A stretch of DNA of 64,000 nt from a virus. Shown piece by piece: positions 40,414 through 48,238 of the stretch (positions are counted from its first letter, which is position 1; the number at the start of each line of letters is the position of its first letter). The stretch is taken from positions 1 to 64,000 of the IMG/VR virus record IMGVR_UViG_3300042542_003367; one strand, written 5' to 3'. The notes under the pieces are model-generated. The model searched no databases, was not told the DNA's origin, and saw only the letters and a list, made by a program, of their open reading frames with translations. The position numbers and the translations under genes are program-made.

Positions 40414-41651
40414 TGTCAGAAGTATTGAAACAATTAGAAGCCGCTTTGCTGGCTAACAAGGAAAAGACTGATAAAGTTCTCACCGAAAGTGCTAATCGCG
40501 CTGAAAAGAGCGATGCTGAAATGGCTGAAATCAAAGCCGAGATTAAGGCACTACAGGAAGAGAACTCCAAGCTGACGGCGAAACTCGGTGAAACAGATAC
40601 TGCTCGTAAAGAGTATGAACTGAAAATGAACCGGATTGAAGCCAGTTCTGCGAAACGGGAAGAAATGCAGACCAAGTCACTCGGTGAAAAGTGGGTTGAG
40701 TCCGATATGTGGGCAGAAGTTAAGGCCAAGGGCGGCACAGTCGTTCGCACAGACGACCTCATGTTAGGCGACCTGTACGAATTGAAAACACTGTCCAATC
40801 CGGCGACTCCAGACCCGACAATTCCTTTCTACAACCCGTACAATCGCGGCTTCATCATGCCGCAGATGCGCGACCTTATCATGCGCGACCTGTTGAATGT
40901 AGTTCCGACCACATCCAACAACATCGAATATGAAGAAGAGTCCGTGTTCACCAACAACGCGGCTGTAGTTGCGGAATCCGGTTTGAAACCGCAGAGCAAC
41001 ATTTCATTCACCAGCAAGAATGCGACCATTCGCACTATTGCGCACTGGATACCTTTCACCAACCAGTTCTTGGATGACAATCCTCGTATGATGAGTTATG
41101 TAAATAACCGCATGATGCGCGGACTGCAAGAAAAAGAAGAATACGAGATGATGTACGGTACTGATACCGACACTTCACTTCGTGGTATCTTCGGCGCACC
41201 GGGTGTTCAGACCTACGCATGGTCGGAAGGCGATGCTGGCGACACACGTATGGACGCAGTTTTGATGGCGATGTTGAAAGTAACCAACGCTCTGTATAAA
41301 GCAGATGGTTTGGTTATCAACCCGAACGACTACGCCAAAATCAAAAAGGCGAAAAACGACAACGGCGATTACCTGTATCCTTCATTGGTTACTGGCGAAA
41401 ATCCGCGCATCTGGGGTCTTACTCCGGTTGAGTCTCTGTCAATTAACGAAGGCGAGTTCCTTGTGGGCAACTTCGGTATGGCGGCTGAACTATATAATAG
41501 AATGAGTGCCAGTATGCGTATAACGGATGGTTACATGGACTTCGTAGTTCGCAACAAGAAACTGCTTCTGGTTGAAAACAGAATACAACTAGTATTACTG
41601 CGACCGAGTGCATTCGTTACCGCTGAATGGGATGAAGCACCGGGTTCGTAA
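40413..41651 (+). CDS. major capsid protein (HK97 gp5-type)
   Basis: 412 residues. Residues 1-90 form a coiled-coil delta (scaffold) domain, rich in A, E and K. The remainder has the HK97 capsid pattern: NPATPDPTIPFYNPYNRG, IAHWIPFTNQFLDDNPRM, LVINPNDYAKIKKAKNDNG, VGNFGMAAELYNR and a final FVTAEWDEAPGS. The cleavage point lies after the delta domain. A perfect intrinsic terminator follows. Confidence 0.95.
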   Translation: MSEVLKQLEAALLANKEKTDKVLTESANRAEKSDAEMAEIKAEIKALQEENSKLTAKLGETDTARKEYELKMNRIEASSAKREEMQTKSLGEKWVESDMWAEVKAKGGTVVRTDDLMLGDLYELKTLSNPATPDPTIPFYNPYNRGFIMPQMRDLIMRDLLNVVPTTSNNIEYEEESVFTNNAAVVAESGLKPQSNISFTSKNATIRTIAHWIPFTNQFLDDNPRMMSYVNNRMMRGLQEKEEYEMMYGTDTDTSLRGIFGAPGVQTYAWSEGDAGDTRMDAVLMAMLKVTNALYKADGLVINPNDYAKIKKAKNDNGDYLYPSLVTGENPRIWGLTPVESLSINEGEFLVGNFGMAAELYNRMSASMRITDGYMDFVVRNKKLLLVENRIQLVLLRPSAFVTAEWDEAPGS

Positions 41652-41676
41652 CCTGAATTGAGAGTAAAATCTCTAT

Positions 41677-41714
41677 AATCCCCGTAGGTTGAAGTTCTAC
41701 GGGGATTTTTTTTT
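41677..41714 (+). terminator. intrinsic terminator after the capsid gene
   Basis: 11-bp perfect stem AATCCCCGTAG / CTACGGGGATT with a 9-base loop and a run of more than seven T. One of the best terminators in the window; it caps the highly expressed capsid transcript. Confidence 0.92.
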
Positions 41715-41755
41715 GTAACAATTTTACAATATTGTTGAAATATATGTCACAGATG

Positions 41756-41768
41756 TTGACTTTGTCAA
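41756..41768. promoter_or_regulatory. palindrome upstream of the glycosyltransferase gene
   Basis: TTGAC-TTT-GTCAA, a 5-bp palindrome related to the leftward-promoter half-site (GTCAATA follows). Possible operator. Confidence 0.4.
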
Positions 41769-41800
41769 TAAAAAAAAAGTGAAATATTTTCCACTTAATA

Positions 41801-41829
41801 TTGTATTTATAGGTTAAAAACTATATAAT
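41801..41829 (+). promoter_or_regulatory. promoter of the glycosyltransferase gene (leaderless)
   Basis: TTGTAT and TATAAT at 17 bp. The -10 ends 6 bases before the ATG at 41836, so transcription would start at the start codon, and no ribosome binding site is present. Confidence 0.7.
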
Positions 41830-41835
41830 ATATTC

Positions 41836-43935
41836 ATGAGCAAGATTTCCTTTTGTATACCTTGGTATGATGGTGGATGTGCCAGACGCACAGAAATATT
41901 CAACTTATTAGTAGATTATTATACTAATATAGTATCTCCTGTGTTTGATGGCGAAGTGGTAGTGGCTGGAGAGGATTGTGTTAACAATCGTTCTGCCGCA
42001 AGGAATGCTTGTTGTAAAAAAGCAACAGGTGATATTTTATTTTTTGTAGATGCTGATTGTCACCTATCAATAGATAGTATACGTGTCGCAATAGAAATGA
42101 TTGCTGATAAGAGTGTAGGGATGGTACAATATCAGCGTGTTAATTGGATAAGAGAAATATTAACACAAGAAATATTACGAGATAAAGATTTGTCTAAAAT
42201 ATGTTTGCAACCTGACCACGGTGATGTATTATGGGGATTAGTATATGTTGTCAGGCGTGATGACTATCTAAATATTAATGGTTTTAATGAGCAATTCTAT
42301 ATGTGGGCGGAAGAAGACCCCGCGTTTCAGATAGCTATAGAAACATTAGTCGGTCGCATAGCCAGAGTTCCTAATAAATTTTATGCTTCACATTTAGAAC
42401 ACCCTCGTGGTCAGGAACACAGTATTCATTCGGAATCATTTAAGCGTAACAGGTCTTTATGTAATAGGTACAGGGCTAATAAAGGCAACGTGCAAGCTAT
42501 TCGCCAGCTACAGGGTCTCCCCGTAGAAATAATCTTAGATGGTTTGGTAGATGTGTATGCCACAGAGGAGCATTTCGCCGAACACATGGCTCCAGTGTTT
42601 TGCGAGTTGCACCGTCGCGGGTTCGCAGGTCATTTCTATTTAACATCCGAAGCGTTAAAGGGAGTGCAGGGAGTATTAAAACAGAATAGCTTTCCCATGC
42701 ACAGCATTCATATAGTCGATACACTTGCTTCCGCCGTATATGAGATGTCTCGCCGTCGGGGGGCTATTTTATGTTCAGGCGCGGGGGACATGCGCGATAT
42801 AGAGAAGTGTGGTCGTCCTGTTATATTAATGGAACATGGCGCGGGGCAGAGTTACTCCACAGACCATGCGAGTTATATCGGTGGGAAGTGGCGCGAGAAA
42901 TGCGCTTTGATTATCGTTCCGCGTGACGAGTGCAAAGAGAAGTCATTGCAGAAATACCCATATATCAACACAGTTGCCGCAGGTTGCCCGAAATTGGACT
43001 GGTATACAGGTAAAGAGGGCAAAGGTAAAGTTTGTATCTCTTTCCACTGGGACAGTAAATTCGCTCCAGAGTCCGTGTGGGCTTTCCCTGAATATAAAAA
43101 TGTGCTTGGTAAGTTGAAGAAGTTTTTAACAGAGCGCGGAGTTGAATTGATAGGACACTGTCATCCCCGGGCGCGTCAGCAGGTTTATCCTGTGTACCGG
43201 AACTTGGGAATACGGATAGTAGAGAAATTTTACGACGTGTGCGATGAAGCAGACGTTTATATCTGCGACAATAGTTCCACCATATTCGAGAGCGCGGCGA
43301 TAGGGAAGAAAGTTATATTGCTGAACAGCAAGAAATATAGGAAGGACGTAGAGCATGGTTTGCGTTTCTGGTCTAAAGCAGGTGTGGGCGTTCAGGTAGA
43401 CACTGCCGATACACTTATTGACATAGTCGGTCAAGTGTTGGATAATAAGGTGGCAATAGACAGTAGTATCATAACCACAGTCTATAATAATATAGGCAAC
43501 GCGAGTAAAGTAGTCGTTGACGCGATACTATCTACGCCAGCCTGTTGGGGGGTATCTGAGGTGAATGATGGTAAAATAACAGTAGTGGCTAACGTGCAGT
43601 TCTGCCACACAGGAGTCTTACTCAACGTCGGCGATGAGATACGTGTCACTGAAAAAGAAGCCATGCGTTTGGGAAGGACTTATAAGAGAGGTGTTCCGAT
43701 GGCATCTGTTAAACCACAGAAACAGGCGGTAGTAATAGCGGGTAATCTGGAGATGACCGCTCCGGTGGAAGCGTCTGCCGAAATTATCGTTTCATCTGCT
43801 CCTGCCGAAGCAGATGATGCACCTACCGAAGCTGTAGAGGAGAAAGTTGACGATGTTGATAACATTGATAGCGATAATGCTGGAGATGATGCTCCTGCCG
43901 CGCCGAAGAAAAGTTCTCCGAGGAAAAAGAAATGA
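41836..43935 (+). CDS. glycosyltransferase fusion: GT2 + CDP-glycerol-transferase-like + head-region domain
   Basis: 699 residues. Domain 1 (about 1-215) is a GT-A family 2 glycosyltransferase: CIPWYDGG, VAGEDCVNNRSAARNACC, the DxD FVDADCH (D72, D74) and YMWAEEDPAFQ. Domain 2 (about 225-575) resembles CDP-glycerol glycerophosphotransferases (GT-B): VILMEHGAGQS, CHPRAR and YICDNSSTIFESAAIGK. Residues about 576-625 resemble the small protein at 44335-44520 (VGDEIRVTEKEA against VGDVIEMPDYMA). The tail is acidic then Lys-rich, as there. Placed between capsid and connector genes with its own promoter, it probably glycosylates a virion protein. The first 650 bp are AT-richer than the rest. Confidence 0.85.
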   Translation: MSKISFCIPWYDGGCARRTEIFNLLVDYYTNIVSPVFDGEVVVAGEDCVNNRSAARNACCKKATGDILFFVDADCHLSIDSIRVAIEMIADKSVGMVQYQRVNWIREILTQEILRDKDLSKICLQPDHGDVLWGLVYVVRRDDYLNINGFNEQFYMWAEEDPAFQIAIETLVGRIARVPNKFYASHLEHPRGQEHSIHSESFKRNRSLCNRYRANKGNVQAIRQLQGLPVEIILDGLVDVYATEEHFAEHMAPVFCELHRRGFAGHFYLTSEALKGVQGVLKQNSFPMHSIHIVDTLASAVYEMSRRRGAILCSGAGDMRDIEKCGRPVILMEHGAGQSYSTDHASYIGGKWREKCALIIVPRDECKEKSLQKYPYINTVAAGCPKLDWYTGKEGKGKVCISFHWDSKFAPESVWAFPEYKNVLGKLKKFLTERGVELIGHCHPRARQQVYPVYRNLGIRIVEKFYDVCDEADVYICDNSSTIFESAAIGKKVILLNSKKYRKDVEHGLRFWSKAGVGVQVDTADTLIDIVGQVLDNKVAIDSSIITTVYNNIGNASKVVVDAILSTPACWGVSEVNDGKITVVANVQFCHTGVLLNVGDEIRVTEKEAMRLGRTYKRGVPMASVKPQKQAVVIAGNLEMTAPVEASAEIIVSSAPAEADDAPTEAVEEKVDDVDNIDSDNAGDDAPAAPKKSSPRKKK

Positions 43936-44333
43936 GTAACTATGTGCAGTACTACAGTACAGTAACAGTTGATGATGCTAAATCAGCCATACGCATTGAC
44001 CCTGATGACGAGAGCCATGATACTATTATCGGGTTTTATTTGTCAGCGGCGAAGAGCATGGCTGATAATTACTGTCAACAGCCGTCCTTCGCTCCGGCGG
44101 AGTCTGGAGATACTGTCACGATACCTGCTCCCGTGGAAGCGTGGGTTATTCAGACGACCGTGAGATTGTTTGAACAGCGTCAAACCGGAGTTAAGTCAGT
44201 AGATACGAAAGAGACTGAAAAGGTTGAATGGAACGCTATTGACTTCGGGTTACTGCAACCATATCGCAACTTCTGGGCTGTAGCGGGTATTCCGCCAGCA
44301 CCGGATGTTGATAACAACATATTGAGGGTATAG
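43932..44333 (+). CDS. head-tail connector (HK97 gp6-like)
   Basis: 133 residues. VTVDDAKSAIRIDPDDESHDTIIGFYLSAAKSMADNYC cut to its parts matches the gp6-like connector family: VDDAKSAIRID, then FYLSAAKSMADNYC, then a helical centre. It docks beneath the portal. ATGA overlap with the glycosyltransferase gene. Confidence 0.85.
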   Translation: MSNYVQYYSTVTVDDAKSAIRIDPDDESHDTIIGFYLSAAKSMADNYCQQPSFAPAESGDTVTIPAPVEAWVIQTTVRLFEQRQTGVKSVDTKETEKVEWNAIDFGLLQPYRNFWAVAGIPPAPDVDNNILRV

Positions 44334-44334
44334 T

Positions 44335-44520
44335 ATGAAAGTAAAAATTTTGAAACCAGTGCTTGGTTTTTCTACTGCCAAAGTCGGGGACGTTATAGAG
44401 ATGCCTGATTATATGGCGCATAAGTATTTGCAGTTAGGTCTGATACAAGACCCGAATGCTCCTGCGAAAAAGAAAAGCAAGCGCGGTAAAAATGGTAAAT
44501 TTGTAAAGGCGACAGAATGA
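44335..44520 (+). CDS. small head-region protein
   Basis: 61 residues: KVKILKPVLGF, KVGDVIEMPDYMAHKYLQLG, then a Lys-rich tail (KKKSKRGKNGKF). Proteins of this type are common between capsid and connector genes of HK97-like phages and are generally uncharacterised. The same module appears at the C-terminus of the glycosyltransferase fusion. Confidence 0.75.
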   Translation: MKVKILKPVLGFSTAKVGDVIEMPDYMAHKYLQLGLIQDPNAPAKKKSKRGKNGKFVKATE

Positions 44521-44840
44521 AATTACCACATTCCGTAAAGATACAATATAATAACGGTGGTGATGATGGTCAGGGCGGCGTAAGTGTAGAGTGGGAAGAT
44601 TTAAGCGAGAACTCGCTCCCCGCTCACGTTATACCGCTGGCAGGTCGTCGCCGTTTTTTTGCTCAGGCTATTCAGTCCGTCATAACGCATAAAGTAGTGA
44701 TGCGATTTCGCTCAGACGTTAAGCCGGAGATGAGTGTTGTATATAAAGGGAAGAGATATATCATTTACAGCATTGTGGATGTTTCTACAGGTGCGAGTGA
44801 CCAGCAGTATATGTCATTGGATTGCGAAGAGGTGGTATAA
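44517..44840 (+). CDS. head closure protein (head-tail joining family)
   Basis: 107 residues. The small beta-barrel family of head-tail adaptors (SPP1 gp16 / phage H-T join): basic RRRFFAQ, then HKVVMRFRSDVKPEMSVVYKG and RYIIYSIVDV. It plugs the head channel and docks the tail. Overlaps both neighbours by one to four bases. Confidence 0.85.
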   Translation: MKLPHSVKIQYNNGGDDGQGGVSVEWEDLSENSLPAHVIPLAGRRRFFAQAIQSVITHKVVMRFRSDVKPEMSVVYKGKRYIIYSIVDVSTGASDQQYMSLDCEEVV

Positions 44841-46246
44841 TGCCGCCGATAAATCCAGCAGACTTAATAGTATTAGAATTTCTTAAATATGATTTAAGTC
44901 CTCTCACAGAGCGTGAGATTTCTGCCATGATTAAAACGGGTAGTAAACCCACGCGGGTGCAGAGGTCAGAAAGATTTTTAGAGAAAGTAGACTGGAAATT
45001 TAAGGGTGCTGTATTATTATCTCCGCAGGGTAAAAAGTTCGTCGATTTGCAGAAGCAGGTCATGCGCATAGAAGAGAACGGTATTAAGTATAGAAACGCT
45101 CCGGCGAAATACGTTTTTAATAAAAGGGGCGACGTGTTCCTAAAAATTAACTTGCCGTCAGTAGATGACAAGCAGTTAGAAAGCTGGATTAAGACAGGTC
45201 TGGTTAATATAGGTAAATACCCTTCTGCAATCAGTAAATCTATAGATATAGCTTCTTTAAAGAGTCATCCACAGCACGATGAGATGCAGGACTATGTGCG
45301 TAAGTTAGATATACGTATCAGGGACGCTAAAAAGCATTTAACGCGTGAACAGACGCGCAAGACCTTCTCCCGCGCCACTAATTACTCAACCTTCGCACAG
45401 TCCATAATAGCGTTGCGCAAATATGCGCGAGAGGAATTAGGTCTGCCGTTAAAATATGTCAAGGATTATATAGAGCCGATATTCATGGAAGAGTTAGAAC
45501 GGGCGGGTGTGCGTATGCTGGCGGAAGCGCGTCGATTAGTTCCGGCTCCGGCAACAGTACCTCGTGTAACCGTTCCGTCGCTGGCAGGTCGTGACTTCTC
45601 ATATAAATATAACAGAGAAAATAAAGTCTGGGAGCCGACTCGTCCGGTGCAGATGCGCAAGAAAGCGTCGCGGTATTTAACAGCCGCCTTAGGATTTGAA
45701 CGTGTGGAGAGACTGTCGAAATATGGATTTATAGACGTGTCGTTGCCTACAGAGCGTCAAATTAAACGTGCTGGCGGTAAACGTGCATTCGCCGCACAGG
45801 GACGGCAGGAAGCGAAGCGTACAACATCTTTACACATGTCAGGAAAACGTCTACATGAGAGTCATAAAACAGATATGGATGGCAGGTCTACAGGTAAGCT
45901 GAGAAGCAGTTTATTTTTCAGAGTTACGAAAGAATATGACATTGTCATGGGTGCGAACAATACAGAGTACTGGACAGACGTTGAATTCGGTACAGGCAAG
46001 CGGGGGAAAGATTATAATCATCCGCCAAAGATAGGTCGCGGAAAGTATTGTTATGTGGGTAAAGGTGTGACACGAGAAAGCACTGCTCGTGATGGTTATA
46101 ATATGAGAAAGCCCGGGATGCGGGCGCAACCATATATCTATCCATCTTATATGAAAGAAGTTAAGCCTTTTTTTAGTAGAGTGCGTCGTATTATTGACAA
46201 AATGGCAGAAACTTATCATAATGGTGGTCAAGGGAAGTTGTTATGA
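44840..46246 (+). CDS. HK97 gp10-like neck/tail completion protein with long N-terminal extension
   Basis: 468 residues from the ATG at 44840 (GAGGTGG upstream). The C-terminal 150 residues contain STGKLRSSLFFRVT, TEYWTDVEFGTG and MRAQPYIYPSY, the HK97 gp10 signature. The N-terminal about 300 residues are basic and helical and are an unusual extension for this family (normally about 150 residues in all). Occupies the expected position between head closure and tail terminator. Confidence 0.78.
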   Translation: MPPINPADLIVLEFLKYDLSPLTEREISAMIKTGSKPTRVQRSERFLEKVDWKFKGAVLLSPQGKKFVDLQKQVMRIEENGIKYRNAPAKYVFNKRGDVFLKINLPSVDDKQLESWIKTGLVNIGKYPSAISKSIDIASLKSHPQHDEMQDYVRKLDIRIRDAKKHLTREQTRKTFSRATNYSTFAQSIIALRKYAREELGLPLKYVKDYIEPIFMEELERAGVRMLAEARRLVPAPATVPRVTVPSLAGRDFSYKYNRENKVWEPTRPVQMRKKASRYLTAALGFERVERLSKYGFIDVSLPTERQIKRAGGKRAFAAQGRQEAKRTTSLHMSGKRLHESHKTDMDGRSTGKLRSSLFFRVTKEYDIVMGANNTEYWTDVEFGTGKRGKDYNHPPKIGRGKYCYVGKGVTRESTARDGYNMRKPGMRAQPYIYPSYMKEVKPFFSRVRRIIDKMAETYHNGGQGKLL

Positions 46247-46638
46247 GTATTCCGCAATCCCTGCCGCTCAATGAGTTGCAGGTGTATGTGTACAATACTA
46301 TAAAGTCTATCACTGGAGCGTCGGTTTACGACCATGTTCCTGACGATGCCGCTTATCCGTATTATGCCATCGGCGATTGTACTGTCGATGATAAGTCGTC
46401 AAAAACGCATAAAGCGGTTGAGGTGACTCATCAGATAATGATGTTTTCATCCTCGTTAGGACAGAAAGAAGTGTTTACAATGGCTAACAACGTTTTAGAG
46501 AAGTTCGTTGACTCTCTTCGTATAGAACTTAACGGGTTTCAAATAATAGACGTTCAGTTGGCTCCTTGTACTTTTTCAAAGACCGATGAAATCAGAATAG
46601 GCGAAATCAACTTGCGGTTCCATATAGTTCAATACTAA
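46243..46638 (+). CDS. tail terminator (DUF3168-like)
   Basis: 131 residues. NELQVYVYNTIKSI, VYDHVPDDAAYPYYAIGD and VEVTHQIMMFSSSLGQKEV are the landmarks of DUF3168 tail-completion proteins, which cap the tail tube and join it to the head. ATGA overlap with the preceding gene. Confidence 0.9.
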   Translation: MSIPQSLPLNELQVYVYNTIKSITGASVYDHVPDDAAYPYYAIGDCTVDDKSSKTHKAVEVTHQIMMFSSSLGQKEVFTMANNVLEKFVDSLRIELNGFQIIDVQLAPCTFSKTDEIRIGEINLRFHIVQY

Positions 46639-46656
46639 TGGAAAGGAGAAATTTCA

Positions 46657-47340
46657 ATGGGTGCTTTAATAGGTAAAGACTTACTCGTAACCATCGGTGG
46701 TGTTCCCATTGCTGGTCAGCGTGAATGCTCACTGTCTTTTGACCGTGACAATATCGACATCACCTGCAAAACTGACTGGGCGGCTGACGCTGGCGAAGTA
46801 GGATTAGGTCTGCGACGTTCAGTAACAGGCTTCGGCAACTGGCGTGTAACCGCTGGCGGTGTTATCTTTGCGGGAGACAGTGCAATCGGTCAGTTGCAGA
46901 CAGCCATGCTGAATGCCGCGACCGTAACTGTGCAGTTTAACCTCGGCGCAGGGCAGACTTATTCCGGTGAAGTTCATATTACCCGTTTAGAACAGTCCGG
47001 TTCATTGGGTGATGTTGCGACTTACTCCTGCGATTTTCAGGGTGCAGGTTCACTTAATGAAGATGAGCCAGCGGTCTATCAGCCCGCAACTTTTGTTACT
47101 GAAAACTTCGTGTATGTTTCCGGCACTGCTGGTGCTGGTGAATATACCGATGACGGTGCAATCGCTCTGGCTGACACTCCGATTGCTGGTTCAGTTACTG
47201 TTCTGGCAGACAACTACACCATTAACGCTGGTTCCGGCGATGATGAATACACCATTCTTGGTGATGCCATCACCCTCGGCGCGACCATCGTTGCGGCTCA
47301 CGCATGGGTACGTGTATCCTACAGCGTAGAACCTGCTTAA
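46657..47340 (+). CDS. major tail (tube) protein
   Basis: 227 residues. The N-terminal 140 residues match the TP901-1-type major tail protein (GKDLLVTIGGVPIAGQRECS, FGNWRVTAGG). The C-terminal about 80 residues are an extra Ala/Gly/Asp-rich beta domain (YVSGTAGAGEYTDDG) that could decorate the tube. Strong AAAGGAG; followed by a terminator, consistent with high expression. Confidence 0.9.
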   Translation: MGALIGKDLLVTIGGVPIAGQRECSLSFDRDNIDITCKTDWAADAGEVGLGLRRSVTGFGNWRVTAGGVIFAGDSAIGQLQTAMLNAATVTVQFNLGAGQTYSGEVHITRLEQSGSLGDVATYSCDFQGAGSLNEDEPAVYQPATFVTENFVYVSGTAGAGEYTDDGAIALADTPIAGSVTVLADNYTINAGSGDDEYTILGDAITLGATIVAAHAWVRVSYSVEPA

Positions 47341-47358
47341 TCTGGTAGCGTTGCATCC

Positions 47359-47391
47359 GCCCCCTGCTCCGGCGGGGGGCATCGTTTTTAA
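47359..47391 (+). terminator. terminator after the tail tube gene
   Basis: GCCCCC / GGGGGC stem with TGCTCCGGCG inside, followed by ATCGTTTTTA. Confidence 0.85.
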
Positions 47392-47409
47392 AGAGAGAGG
47401 ACATGTTTT

Positions 47410-47916
47410 ATGGCGACTATTTATCCGAATGCTATTGTAGCGATTGAATTAAATTTTATTAAATTAAATGAGAACGACGACCCCGTTTTTATCCCTCGCA
47501 AGTTACAGTTAAGATTTACTGATGGCGCGTGGTATATGCACCAGATGAAAATGCAGGAGATATTGAAAGAACTCAATCCTGAACTGGACTTAGCCAGCGA
47601 GGATGCGAAAGACCGCATGATAATGCCAGCCATTGAGGAGACTCTGGCTATAGGTATATGGGCGGGTATTCAGTGGATAGAGAAACAGCGTGATATTACC
47701 ATTGAAGATATTATTAACTGCTTTGACAGCGAGATGTTTGAGAATGGTGAAATCAGTGAGTATATGGATGCGGTGACGAAAGCTATGGGATTATCTAATG
47801 AGGATGGTACTCCATTATCGCCGGAAGAAGCGCAAAAAAAAATAGCGAAAATTCTAATGCGGGTAATGATGCAACGTGGAATGACGCAGAAAACTTACTT
47901 ATCGCTGATGACTTAG
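47410..47916 (+). CDS. tail assembly chaperone (gpG-like)
   Basis: 168 residues. Helical, acidic; the lambda gpG equivalent by position between tail tube and tape measure. A nine-A run at 47834-47842, followed by TAG in the -1 reading, allows the fused product described in the next entry. GAGAGGA precedes the ATG. Confidence 0.85.
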   Translation: MATIYPNAIVAIELNFIKLNENDDPVFIPRKLQLRFTDGAWYMHQMKMQEILKELNPELDLASEDAKDRMIMPAIEETLAIGIWAGIQWIEKQRDITIEDIINCFDSEMFENGEISEYMDAVTKAMGLSNEDGTPLSPEEAQKKIAKILMRVMMQRGMTQKTYLSLMT

Positions 47917-48212
47917 GTATATCCGAAGAAGAATATTGGTGGGGTCTTACTCCGGCGCAATTTTTGCGGCGGATTAAGTCTTTTTACAGGGTTCGTAAGA
48001 ATAGGATGAAGGACATGGCTTGGTTTGTAGCGGCGATTATGAATAGTAACGGCAGTGATGTTAAGACACTGGATGAGATATTGCCCCCGGGACTGCGGGA
48101 GACGGATATGAAGGACGATATTAACAAGATAAAAGAAGAGGTAGAGTACACTCAAAATTTATTAAAAAATGCGAAAATAGCGAAACCTATTGCAAACAAG
48201 GTCGTAAAGTAA
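47834..48212 (+). CDS. tail assembly chaperone, frameshifted part (gpGT-like)
   Basis: Ribosomes slipping -1 on A AAA AAA (47835-47841) leave the first frame and continue as AAT AGC GAA..., giving NSENSNAGNDATWNDAENLL and on through EEEYWWGLTPAQFLRRI to KPIANKVVK at 48212. The fusion would be about 267 residues. The WWGLTP...FYRV region is typical of GT-type T domains. The internal ATG at 47964 has no good ribosome binding site, so the frameshift is the likely route. Confidence 0.88.
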
Positions 48213-48238
48213 GATAATAAGGTCAGCGAGGGTATAAG

